Assembly (NCBI RefSeq): GCF_014649335.1
Contig: NZ_BMSV01000001.1
Location: 124,001 to 188,000 of the forward strand
Origin: Streptomyces roseolilacinus
Lineage (GTDB): Bacteria > Actinomycetota > Actinomycetes > Streptomycetales > Streptomycetaceae
Direction of reading: 5' to 3'
Length of the DNA: 64,000 bases
Shown in pieces: positions 50,541-57,933 of this stretch (position 1 is its first letter; each line of letters opens with the position of its first letter). Under the pieces are notes generated by a model. It was not told the DNA's origin and ran no database searches. It saw only the letters and a program-made list of their open reading frames with translations. The position numbers were made by a program, and so were the translations under genes.

Positions 50541-53371
50541 CTGTGTGCCTCCTCGACGGTGTCCCCCGCTCCTGGTTCCGCTTTCCCCGTCCCCGTGATC
50601 TCGGCCTCGACGTCGCGCCGGCCTTCCTTGGCCCCCTGGTGGAAGCCGCCGAGCCGGCGGCGCAGTTCCTCGGCGTTGACTCCGCCGGTGCGCTCGGCGC
50701 GGCGGGGCCCGGCGTCGACGATCCGGGGCGTCCGCTTCGGCAGGCCCTTGTCGGTGACCCGCTCCCGGGTGGGCCCGTCGTCGGCGGCCCGCTCGTGCTC
50801 CCCCGCCCCGTCGGGCGCGGGCAGCCGCACCTGGAGGGTGGCCTCGCGCAGGGCGGGGGCGTCGGCGTCCACGTCGTCGTCGGCGGCGGTGTGGTGCTCG
50901 GCCGGCTCGGCGTCCTCCGGCTGGTCACCTTCCGGCTCGGCGTCCTCCGGCTGGGCGTCCTCGCGTCCGGCGTCTGCCCCGGCGTCCTCCGACCCGGTGC
51001 TCCCGCCCTCGGCCTCCGGTACGGCCCGCTCGGTCTGCTCGGTCTCCGCTACGGCCTGCCCGGTCTCCGTCGCCGCCGCCTCGGCCGGGGCCTCCGCGCC
51101 GTCCGCCGGGGCCTCCGCGGCCGCCGGCCTGCGGGTCGGCAGCGCGTTGGAGTTGGCCTCCGCCACCGAACCCGGCAGGGACACCGTCGGCAGCCCCTCC
51201 GCGAGGGCCACCGCCGGGGGCCCGGCCGCCGGCGGGGCGTCCGGCAGGAGCGCCTGCGGGAGGACGACGACGGCCGTCACCCCGCCGTCCTGCTCCGCCC
51301 GCAGCTCGACCCGTACGCCGTGGCGCGCCGCGAGCAGCGCGGCCACCCGCAGTCCGAGGCCCTCGCCCTCGGCGGCCCCCTCCTCGCCGCCGGCACCGCC
51401 GCGCGGCGAGGCCGCCGCGGCCTCGGCGAGCGCCGGGTCCGCGAGGTGGGCGTTGAGGTCCGCGAGCCGCGCCGGGGTGATCCCGATGCCCTTGTCCCGT
51501 ACGGACAGCATCACGTCGCCGCCGTCCAGCAGCCATCCGGACAGCTGGACCTGCGCGTCCGGCGGCGAGAACGACGTGGCGTTCTCCAGCAGCTCGGCCA
51601 GCAGGTGGCTGACGTCGTCGGCGGCGAACCCCGCCACGTACGCGTGCTGGGGCAGGGACTGGATGGCGACCCGCTCGTACCGCTCGATCTCGCTGACCGC
51701 CGCGCGCAGCACGTCGACCAGCGGGACCGGCCCCTGGTGGGCGTGGGCGTGCTCGTGGCCGGCGAGGATCAACAGGTTCTCGCTGTGGCGGCGCATGACC
51801 GTGGCCATGTGGTCCAGCTTGAACAGCGTGGACAGCCGCTCCGGGTCCTGCTCGCGGTCCTCCAGCTTCTCGATGACGGTCAGCTGCCGTTCGACGAGGC
51901 CGAGGGTGCGCAGGGACAGGTTGACGAACGTGTGGTGGACGCTGTGCCGCTGCCGCTCCAGCTCGGTGGTCAGCCGCTCGGTCTCCTCGCGCAGCTCGGC
52001 GTGGCGGGCGGCCAGCTCGGCGGCGGCGCTCTCCCGCTCCTCGTCCCGCGCGGCGCGGGCGCCGAGCTCCCGGAGCCTGCCGTGCAGGGTGTTGAGGGAC
52101 CGGACGACCTGGGCGAACTCGTCGTTGCGGCCGGTGAACCGGATCGGCTCCTCGCTCTCCGGCGCGGCGGCGACCCGGGCGGCGCCGAGGCGCAGCACGG
52201 CGAGCGGGCGGGTGAGCGTACGGGCGACGGCCGTGGAGACGCCGATCGCGACGAGCAGGCAGCCGCCGAGCAGGGCGACCCGCAGCTCCAGGGCGGTGAC
52301 GTCGTCGTCGCGGAGCCGCTCCATGCGCTCGACCTGGCGGGTGGCCAGGGTCGACTCGACGCCGCGCATCTGCTCGATCCGGGCGGTGAGCGCGGCGGAC
52401 AGCCGCTCGGGGTCGGTCTTCCGCTCGGCGCGGGTCAGCTGGGGGCCGTCGGCGAGCTTGCCGAGGTGGTCCTCGGCGGCCTTGACCTCGGGGCCGGTGA
52501 CGGTCGCGGCGAGCGACTCGCGGGTGGCCGCGTCGGCGGTGCTGTCGAAGTCCGCGAGGGAGACCTGCTCGCGCACGCGGGCCCGGTGGGCGGCGGCGCT
52601 CAGCTCGTCGCGGGTCCGGGCGGCGGTCCCGGCGCCCGGGTCCTCCTCGGTGACGTAACGGCCGCTGACGGGGTCGTACACGGTGCGCCCGGAGCCGCCG
52701 GAGCCGGGCACCGCGAGCGCGGCGAGGAGCAGCCCGCGGGTGGCGGAGGCCTGTTCGACGGCCTGGCCGAGCTCGGCGGGGGCGCGTCCGGGGCCGTCGG
52801 CGGCGCGGGCGGGGGTGCGGTCGGCGAGCTGGGCGGCGAGGGCCCGCAGCTTGTCGATGACCTCGGTGTACGCGCGGTGGGCGGTCAGCGCGGTGCCGTC
52901 ACCGGCGAGGGCGGTGCGGCGCAGGGAGGGCACGTCGGCGAGGGCGCGGCGCACGTCGTCGGGGGCGGCGGCGCGGATCTCCTCGATCTGGCGGTCGACG
53001 CGGGCGCTGTGGGTGCCGGACAGGGCGGGCTTCGCGCGGTCCGCGCCCTCACCGGCGCCGTTCGTGCCGTTCTCCGCGTCCCGGCCGTCCCCCGCGGCGG
53101 TGCCGCGGCCGGCGGCGATGTACGCGGTGACCTCGTCGCGCTCGTCGGCGAGGGAGTGGGCGAGGGTGACCGCCTGCCGGTTCAGCTCGGCGAAGGTGAC
53201 CAGGCCCTGCGACTCCGTCAGGTCGGCGGACGTCGTGAGCAGGCCGGGGACCCCGGCGCCGATGACGGTGATGCCGACGAGGGCGACACCGGCCACGAGC
53301 CGGTTCCGTACCCGTACGCCGCGGCCGCCCGGAACATGGGGATCGCCGGGAGTGTCACTGCGCTTCTGCAC
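50537..53371 (-). CDS. cvnA: Conservon sensor kinase with NIT-type sensing domain (CvnA-like)
   Basis: A 944-residue membrane kinase. One helix (LVAGVALVGITVIGAGVPGL) and another near residue 365 (LRVALLGGCLLVAIGVSTAV) enclose a large helical extracellular NIT-like domain of about 310 residues. A HAMP-like segment, a coiled linker, and an ATP-binding region (ELLENATSFSPP, VRDKGIGITPARL, GEGLGLRVAALLAARHG) follow. The usual phospho-histidine H-box is weak, as in other conservon kinases. The final 220 residues are acidic and low-complexity with repeats (PEDAEPEGDQPEDAEPAEHH). It is the first gene of the four-gene conservon, starting with GTG. Confidence 0.9.
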   Translation of the reverse strand: MQKRSDTPGDPHVPGGRGVRVRNRLVAGVALVGITVIGAGVPGLLTTSADLTESQGLVTFAELNRQAVTLAHSLADERDEVTAYIAAGRGTAAGDGRDAENGTNGAGEGADRAKPALSGTHSARVDRQIEEIRAAAPDDVRRALADVPSLRRTALAGDGTALTAHRAYTEVIDKLRALAAQLADRTPARAADGPGRAPAELGQAVEQASATRGLLLAALAVPGSGGSGRTVYDPVSGRYVTEEDPGAGTAARTRDELSAAAHRARVREQVSLADFDSTADAATRESLAATVTGPEVKAAEDHLGKLADGPQLTRAERKTDPERLSAALTARIEQMRGVESTLATRQVERMERLRDDDVTALELRVALLGGCLLVAIGVSTAVARTLTRPLAVLRLGAARVAAAPESEEPIRFTGRNDEFAQVVRSLNTLHGRLRELGARAARDEERESAAAELAARHAELREETERLTTELERQRHSVHHTFVNLSLRTLGLVERQLTVIEKLEDREQDPERLSTLFKLDHMATVMRRHSENLLILAGHEHAHAHQGPVPLVDVLRAAVSEIERYERVAIQSLPQHAYVAGFAADDVSHLLAELLENATSFSPPDAQVQLSGWLLDGGDVMLSVRDKGIGITPARLADLNAHLADPALAEAAAASPRGGAGGEEGAAEGEGLGLRVAALLAARHGVRVELRAEQDGGVTAVVVLPQALLPDAPPAAGPPAVALAEGLPTVSLPGSVAEANSNALPTRRPAAAEAPADGAEAPAEAAATETGQAVAETEQTERAVPEAEGGSTGSEDAGADAGREDAQPEDAEPEGDQPEDAEPAEHHTAADDDVDADAPALREATLQVRLPAPDGAGEHERAADDGPTRERVTDKGLPKRTPRIVDAGPRRAERTGGVNAEELRRRLGGFHQGAKEGRRDVEAEITGTGKAEPGAGDTVEEAHS

Positions 53372-53412
53372 CGGTGCTCACATTCTTGAACTCGTTCGCC
53401 CATGAAGCAGAG

Positions 53413-53427
53413 GTGACGACCGGTCAC
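53413..53427. promoter_or_regulatory. Palindrome upstream of the conservon
   Basis: GTGAC and GTCAC are perfect inverted arms with five bases between them (gaccg). It is 42-56 bases upstream of the kinase GTG, so it may be an operator. Confidence 0.45.
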
Positions 53428-53714
53428 ACATGGAGAGCGCTCCCACCCCTGGTACGGCTTCCGACCATTCCAGCCCTTTTGGGAAGCGAGCACCCCTCGG
53501 CCGCTCCGCCACCCGAACGAGTGAACAACACTCCGGAGTTGGCTAACAACTTTCGGCCCCGCGCGCGGAGGGGGTGCGGGGGGCACCGGGTTGGACCTTC
53601 CGCGCGGGCTTTGGCAATATGCGCGCCCGCACGCGGCGACGCGCGGCCGAGGACACCCCCGCGCGACCGGACGCACGCCCCTGACCTGCTGGTACGGACC
53701 CTTCACGGAGCCTG

Positions 53715-53726
53715 TTCACCGGTGAA
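53715..53726. promoter_or_regulatory. Perfect palindrome before the PP2C-like gene
   Basis: TTCACCGGTGAA, a perfect 12-bp dyad 23 bases upstream of the GTG chosen for the phosphatase-like gene. Confidence 0.45.
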
Positions 53727-53748
53727 GGAGTCATGCAGACTGGGACGC

Positions 53749-54531
53749 GTGCACACGGAAACCGCCTCCCTGCCCGGCGACCCCGAACGCCCCAACGAGG
53801 ACTGGGCCGCCAGCGCGGTTCCGGCCTCCGGCCAGGGCGGTGTCCTGGTGGTCCTGGACGGGGTGACGCCGCCGTCCGTGGACGTGGGTTGTGTGCACCC
53901 GGTGCCCTGGTTCACCGCGCGCCTCGGGGGCGCGCTGACCGAACTGTCCGCTTCGCGGCCGGATCTGACCCTGGTGGAGGTCCTGGCGGAGGCAATCCGG
54001 CGCACCGCCGAGTCCCACTCCGGCACGTGTGACCTTTCTCACGTCCGTACGCCTCAGGCGACGGTGGTCGTGGCGCGTTGGGACGCGGAGGCCGTGGAGC
54101 ACCTGGTGCTGTCCGACTCGGTGCTGCTGCTGGAGTCGCCCGGGGGCGCGGTCCGCGCGGTGCGGGACGACCGGCTGGATCTCGTCCCCCCCGAGGTGCT
54201 GCGCTCCCACGCGGCGACGGACCGGCTGCGCAACGCGCGGGGCGGCTTCTTCACGGCCGCCGCGGACCCGTCGGTGGCGGTGCGGGCGGTGACCGGGGTG
54301 ACGCCGCGGTCCGCCGTCCGGGCGGTGGCGGCGCTGACGGACGGGGCGGCGCGGTGGGTGGAGCTGTTCGGCGAGGGCGACTGGGCGGACTGCCTGGGCG
54401 TGCTGCGGAAGGAGGGCGCGCGGGGCCTCCTCGACCGGGTCCGGGCGCTGGAGGCGCGGGACGCGGAGGCCGGAGGGGTGCGCCGCTGGAAGCGCCACGA
54501 CGACGCGACGGCGGTGTACGCCGAGCTGTGA
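53749..54531 (+). CDS. PP2C-like protein phosphatase
   Basis: A 260-residue cytoplasmic protein with an abridged PP2C fold. NEDWAAS and VLVVLDGVTPPSV correspond to the metal-binding NED and DG motifs. Strand TVVVARWDAEAVEHLVLSDS and the end RRWKRHDDATAVYAEL (DDAT, a PP2C signature) complete the fold. It may dephosphorylate a serine/threonine kinase target or anti-sigma antagonist. The start GTG at 53749 gives the family N-terminus (HTETASLPGDPERPNEDW); an in-frame GTG at 53722 is an alternative. It stands alone between the conservon and a MarR gene. Confidence 0.82.
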   Translation: MHTETASLPGDPERPNEDWAASAVPASGQGGVLVVLDGVTPPSVDVGCVHPVPWFTARLGGALTELSASRPDLTLVEVLAEAIRRTAESHSGTCDLSHVRTPQATVVVARWDAEAVEHLVLSDSVLLLESPGGAVRAVRDDRLDLVPPEVLRSHAATDRLRNARGGFFTAAADPSVAVRAVTGVTPRSAVRAVAALTDGAARWVELFGEGDWADCLGVLRKEGARGLLDRVRALEARDAEAGGVRRWKRHDDATAVYAEL

Positions 54532-54595
54532 GCCCCCGGGCCGGGGCCTCGGCGCCCCGTCCGCCGGGCGGGCGACGCTCCTTCGGAGGCCCTCC

Positions 54596-55111
54596 CTAGG
54601 GTCGCGGACCGGCGGGGTCCCGGTCCTCGGCGCGGGTGTTGAGCTGGTGGAGCAGCCGGGCCAGTTCCGCCACCTCGGCGCGGTCCCAGCCGGCGAGCTT
54701 GCGCACGTACCGGGCGCGGCGGGCGTCGCGGACGCGGCGGAACCGGTCCCGGCCCTCCTCGGTGAGGCGGACGAGGGAGGCGCGGCCGTCGGCCGGGTCG
54801 GGCTCGCGGGCGATGAGGCCCAGCTCCTCCAGGGCCCGCAGCTGGCGGCTCATCGTGGCCTTGCCGACGCCGAAGTACCCGGCGAGTCCGGTGGCCCGCT
54901 GACCGCCCGCCTCGTCGAGCCGGACGAGCAGTCCGTACGCGGCGGGTTCCAGGTCGGGGTGGACCTCGCGGGCCATCTCGCCGGAGGAGGCGCGGGCGCG
55001 GCGCAGGAAGACGGCGAGTTCGCGTTCGAGGGCGAGGTACGCCCGGTCCGCGCCGCCGTCGGCGCTCCGCCCGCCGTGCACCGGTTCGTCGTCCGTACCG
55101 CTTTCCCGCAT
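54596..55111 (-). CDS. MarR-family transcriptional regulator
   Basis: A 171-residue regulator. Recognition part: AAYGLLVRLDEAGGQRATGL, YFGVGKATMSRQLRALEELG and IAREPDPADGRASLVRLTEEG (residues about 56-120), typical of MarR. The ATG at 55111 was chosen because the frame above runs into Nudix shadow. A near-perfect 12-bp inverted repeat at 55138-55167 lies just upstream and may be the autoregulatory site. The neighbouring Nudix gene is in the same direction, 80 bases upstream, but separated by this dyad. Confidence 0.87.
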   Translation of the reverse strand: MRESGTDDEPVHGGRSADGGADRAYLALERELAVFLRRARASSGEMAREVHPDLEPAAYGLLVRLDEAGGQRATGLAGYFGVGKATMSRQLRALEELGLIAREPDPADGRASLVRLTEEGRDRFRRVRDARRARYVRKLAGWDRAEVAELARLLHQLNTRAEDRDPAGPRP

Positions 55112-55137
55112 GTCCGCACCCCTCGCGCGTCCCGACC

Positions 55138-55167
55138 GCCGTACCGCGGCGTGTCCCGCGGCACGGC
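55138..55167. promoter_or_regulatory. Inverted repeat upstream of marR-type gene
   Basis: Arms GCCGTACCGCGG and CCGCGGCACGGC match at 11 of 12 positions, with a 6-base spacer. Could be an operator for the MarR protein or a terminator for the Nudix gene that ends at 55192. Confidence 0.55.
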
Positions 55168-55191
55168 AAGTATTCCGCAGGGGACGGGCCG

Positions 55192-55665
55192 TCAGCGCAG
55201 GTCGACGGGGCGGGCCGGCGGGCCGTCCCGGCGGACGGCGGCGAGGAGTTCCGGGAGCCGCGGCGGCCACAGCGGCTCGTCGGCGGCGGCCAGCTCGTCC
55301 GGCGTCCACCACCGCCAGCGCAGGATCCGGTCCTCGGCGTGGGCGGCGGCGAGGTCGCCGGACGGGTCCCGGCGGGGGGCCGGGGCGGCGGCGAGGAAGA
55401 TGTGCTCGTACTGGCGGACGGGGACGCCGGCGCGGGTGAAGTCGTGCTCCCACAGGCACAGCGGGGGGCCGACCGCGACGTCGGTCCAGCCGGTCTCCTC
55501 GCGCAGCTCGCGCAGGGCGCCCTCGGCCGGCGTCTCGCCCGGTTCGGTGCCGCCGCCGGGCATCGCCCAGTGGACGCCGACTTCCTCGTTGTCGTAGCGG
55601 AACAGGAACACGGCGCCGTCGGGGTCGAGCACGGCGACCCGGGCGGCTTTCCTCGGTGTGCGCAT
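55192..55665 (-). CDS. Nudix hydrolase
   Basis: A 157-residue hydrolase with a full Nudix box, GGGTEPGETPAEGALRELRE then ETGW (about residues 37-60). The N-terminal strand KAARVAVLDPDGAVFLFRYD and VGVHWAMPGGGTEPGE fit the family used for nucleotide or sugar-nucleotide clean-up. Substrate is unknown. The ATG at 55665 begins MRTPRKAARVAVLD. It is upstream of a MarR gene and separate from the two-component pair. Confidence 0.88.
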   Translation of the reverse strand: MRTPRKAARVAVLDPDGAVFLFRYDNEEVGVHWAMPGGGTEPGETPAEGALRELREETGWTDVAVGPPLCLWEHDFTRAGVPVRQYEHIFLAAAPAPRRDPSGDLAAAHAEDRILRWRWWTPDELAAADEPLWPPRLPELLAAVRRDGPPARPVDLR

Positions 55666-55904
55666 CGGCCCAGTCTGCTACGGCGCGGTTCCGGCGCGCC
55701 GGCGCACCTCTGCCCCGGTGCCCCGGTACGCCGGAACCTCGTCGACCGGTGCCGTTCCGCGGACGCGCCGGAACGCGGCCGTGGAAGCTCCCCCTTCGAG
55801 TCCGCCGGGCCTGGTCGTGGCCCGCCGGAGCCCGGCCGCCCCATCCTGCCGGGCGCGCCGCGGGGGCGTAACCGCCGGTCGGCCCCCTCCGACCGGCGGG
55901 CCGT

Positions 55905-57089
55905 TCACAGCGGCAGGACGGCCCGTACGGTGAAACCGCCCTCCGGGCAGCGCGCCGTCGACAGCGACCCGCCGAGCAGCTCGGCCCGCTCCCGCAGCCC
56001 GACGAGCCCGTACCCGCCCCCGGGCAGGTCCGTGCCGGGCGGGTCCGTACCGGGCCGGTCCGTGCCGGGGGCGGTGTCCCGTCCGGGTGCCGGGTCCGGG
56101 CCGGGGGGCCGGGTCGAGGGCCGTGCGGGGGCGGGCGGCGGGGAGTTGCGGACCTCCACCGACAGTGAGCGCTCGTCCGGGCCGGGGGCGACGCGCACGG
56201 CGACCCGGGCGCCCGGGGCGTGCTTGCGGACGTTGTTCAGGGACTCCTGGACGATGCGGAACACCGCGCACTCCACGTCCGGGGCGGGTGCCGTCCGGGG
56301 GGCGGTCACGTCGACCGTGACGTCCAGGAGGCTGTCGCCGGTCAGGTCCCGCAGCCCGTCGAGGCCGGTGCGGCCGGCGGACCGGGCGGCGTCCGGGTCG
56401 GAGGCGCGCAGCACGCCGACCATGTCGCGCAGCTCCTCCAGGGCCTGCACGCTGTGGCGGCGGATGCTCTCGGCGGTCTCCCGCTTCCAGGCGTCGGCGG
56501 TCTCGGCGGCCCGCAGGGCGCCCGACTGGACGGCGATGATGCCGACGTGGTGGGCGACCGTGTCGTGCATCTCGCGGGCGAGCCGGGCCCGTTCGCGGGC
56601 GACGGCGCGCTCCGACTCCAGGCGCTGCTCCCGCTCGCGGGTGGCCGTGAGGTCCGCGAGGCGGGCGCGCAGCTCGGCGCGGGTCGTGGCGAGCAGGCCC
56701 AGGGCGGTGGGGCCCACGCTCATCAGGGCGGCCGCCTCGACGGAGGTGAGGATCTCCTGGCGGGTCATCGTGACGAGCTCCCCCACCGGCCAGGGGCAGA
56801 CCGCCGCCGCGAACACCAGGACGCAGGCCACCGCGGTCCGGCGCCGGGAGCGGCCGGACGCCACCTCGAACATCGCCACCATGGGCGGCAGCCACAGGTG
56901 CCCGGTCAGCATCACCGGCAGGGTCGCGCACAGCGTGACCATCGGCAGGCGCCGCCGCAGCGGCAGGGAGAGCAGCGCCGCCGCGCACACGGCGAGGGGC
57001 AGGGCGGTGAAGGCCTCGGCGACCGTGAGGAGTTCGGCCACCACGGCGACCGCGAGGACCCGCTCGGCGGTCGAGCGGCGCCACCTCAC
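55905..57089 (-). CDS. NarL-type sensor histidine kinase
   Basis: A 394-residue kinase of the HisKA_3 class. About four to five N-terminal hydrophobic segments (VLAVAVVAELLTVAEAFTAL, TLCATLPVMLTGHLWLPPMV, ACVLVFAAAVCPWPVG) make the sensor. The phospho-histidine is in LAREMHDTVAHHVGIIAVQ, and the ATPase has VQESLNNVRKHA and GGYGLVGLRERAELLGG. A proline/aspartate-rich linker (PARPSTRPPGPDPAPG and on) interrupts the ATPase domain, an unusual insert. GTG 57089 overlaps the response-regulator stop by 4 bases. Confidence 0.9.
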   Translation of the reverse strand: MRWRRSTAERVLAVAVVAELLTVAEAFTALPLAVCAAALLSLPLRRRLPMVTLCATLPVMLTGHLWLPPMVAMFEVASGRSRRRTAVACVLVFAAAVCPWPVGELVTMTRQEILTSVEAAALMSVGPTALGLLATTRAELRARLADLTATREREQRLESERAVARERARLAREMHDTVAHHVGIIAVQSGALRAAETADAWKRETAESIRRHSVQALEELRDMVGVLRASDPDAARSAGRTGLDGLRDLTGDSLLDVTVDVTAPRTAPAPDVECAVFRIVQESLNNVRKHAPGARVAVRVAPGPDERSLSVEVRNSPPPAPARPSTRPPGPDPAPGRDTAPGTDRPGTDPPGTDLPGGGYGLVGLRERAELLGGSLSTARCPEGGFTVRAVLPL

Positions 57090-57760
57090 GGCACGAGCCG
57101 CAGCTGGTGCGCCCGTACCGCCGCCTGCACCCTGTTCGCCACGCCCAGCTTGCCGAGGACCGTGCTGACGTGGTCCTTCACCGTGGTCGTCCCGATGAGC
57201 AGCCGCCCCGCTATCTCGGAGTTGGACAGGCCCTCCGCGAGGAGGACGAGGACCTCGCGCTCCCGGGGCGTCAGGTCGTCGGCCCCCGGGACGCCGGGCG
57301 CGGCCGGCCGGTGCTCGCGCGCCTCGCTCTGCGCGCGTAGATAACCGTCGACGACCGTGCGGGCGACCTTCGGCGCGATGACCCGGCCGCCCGCCGCCAA
57401 CTCCTTGATCAGGTACTCCAGTTGCTCGGGCGCGGTGTCCTTCAGCAGGAAACCGGCGGCTCCGCCCCGCAGCGCCGCCGACAGGTGCTCGTCCGCGTCG
57501 AAGGTGGTCAGCATCGCCACGACGGGCGGATCGGGCAGGGCCCGCAGGTCCGCGAGGACGCTCAGGCCGTCCCGGTCGGGCATGCGGACGTCGAGCAGGA
57601 CCACGTCCGGCCGGTGCTCGCGCGCCTCGCCGGCCGCCCCCAGGCCCGTGCACACCGCGACGACGCGCGTGCCGTCGAAACCGTCGACGATCCGCCGGAG
57701 CCCCTCTCTGATCAGGACCTCGTCATCGACGATCATCACGTGCACTGCTGAACGGTTCAT
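57086..57760 (-). CDS. NarL/LuxR-type response regulator
   Basis: A 224-residue regulator. Receiver: VHVMIVDDEVLIREGLRRIV, phospho-aspartate in VVLLDVRMPDRDGL, lysine in GFLLKDTAPEQL. Output: LTPREREVLVLLAEGLSNSE and LLIGTTTVKDHVSTVLGKLG, a LuxR helix-turn-helix. Start ATG at 57760 (MNRSAVHVMIVDDE) was chosen over an in-frame start at 57775. It is the first gene of the operon with its kinase, and its promoter must lie between it and the terminator at 57867. Confidence 0.92.
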   Translation of the reverse strand: MNRSAVHVMIVDDEVLIREGLRRIVDGFDGTRVVAVCTGLGAAGEAREHRPDVVLLDVRMPDRDGLSVLADLRALPDPPVVAMLTTFDADEHLSAALRGGAAGFLLKDTAPEQLEYLIKELAAGGRVIAPKVARTVVDGYLRAQSEAREHRPAAPGVPGADDLTPREREVLVLLAEGLSNSEIAGRLLIGTTTVKDHVSTVLGKLGVANRVQAAVRAHQLRLVP

Positions 57761-57866
57761 ACGGCCGGACCCCACTCAGGCGTTCTGGAGCGCCCTCAGC
57801 ATAGGCGCTGCGCGCCCCGGCGAGGAGTGGTGCGCCGCGGCGGCGCGAAGCCGTGCGCGGGCCGGG

Positions 57867-57901
57867 GGAAGGCCCCGGCGCCCAGGGCGCCGGGGCCTTC
57901 C
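57867..57901 (-). terminator. Strong hairpin terminator after the M4 protease gene
   Basis: Perfect 17-base arms that start GGAAGGCCCCGGCGCCC, with a single base between them (so the real loop is a few bases larger). It lies 33 bases downstream of the protease stop at 57934. Confidence 0.85.
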
Positions 57902-57933
57902 GCGAGCGGCGCGGGCCGCCCGGTCGGGGTGCC

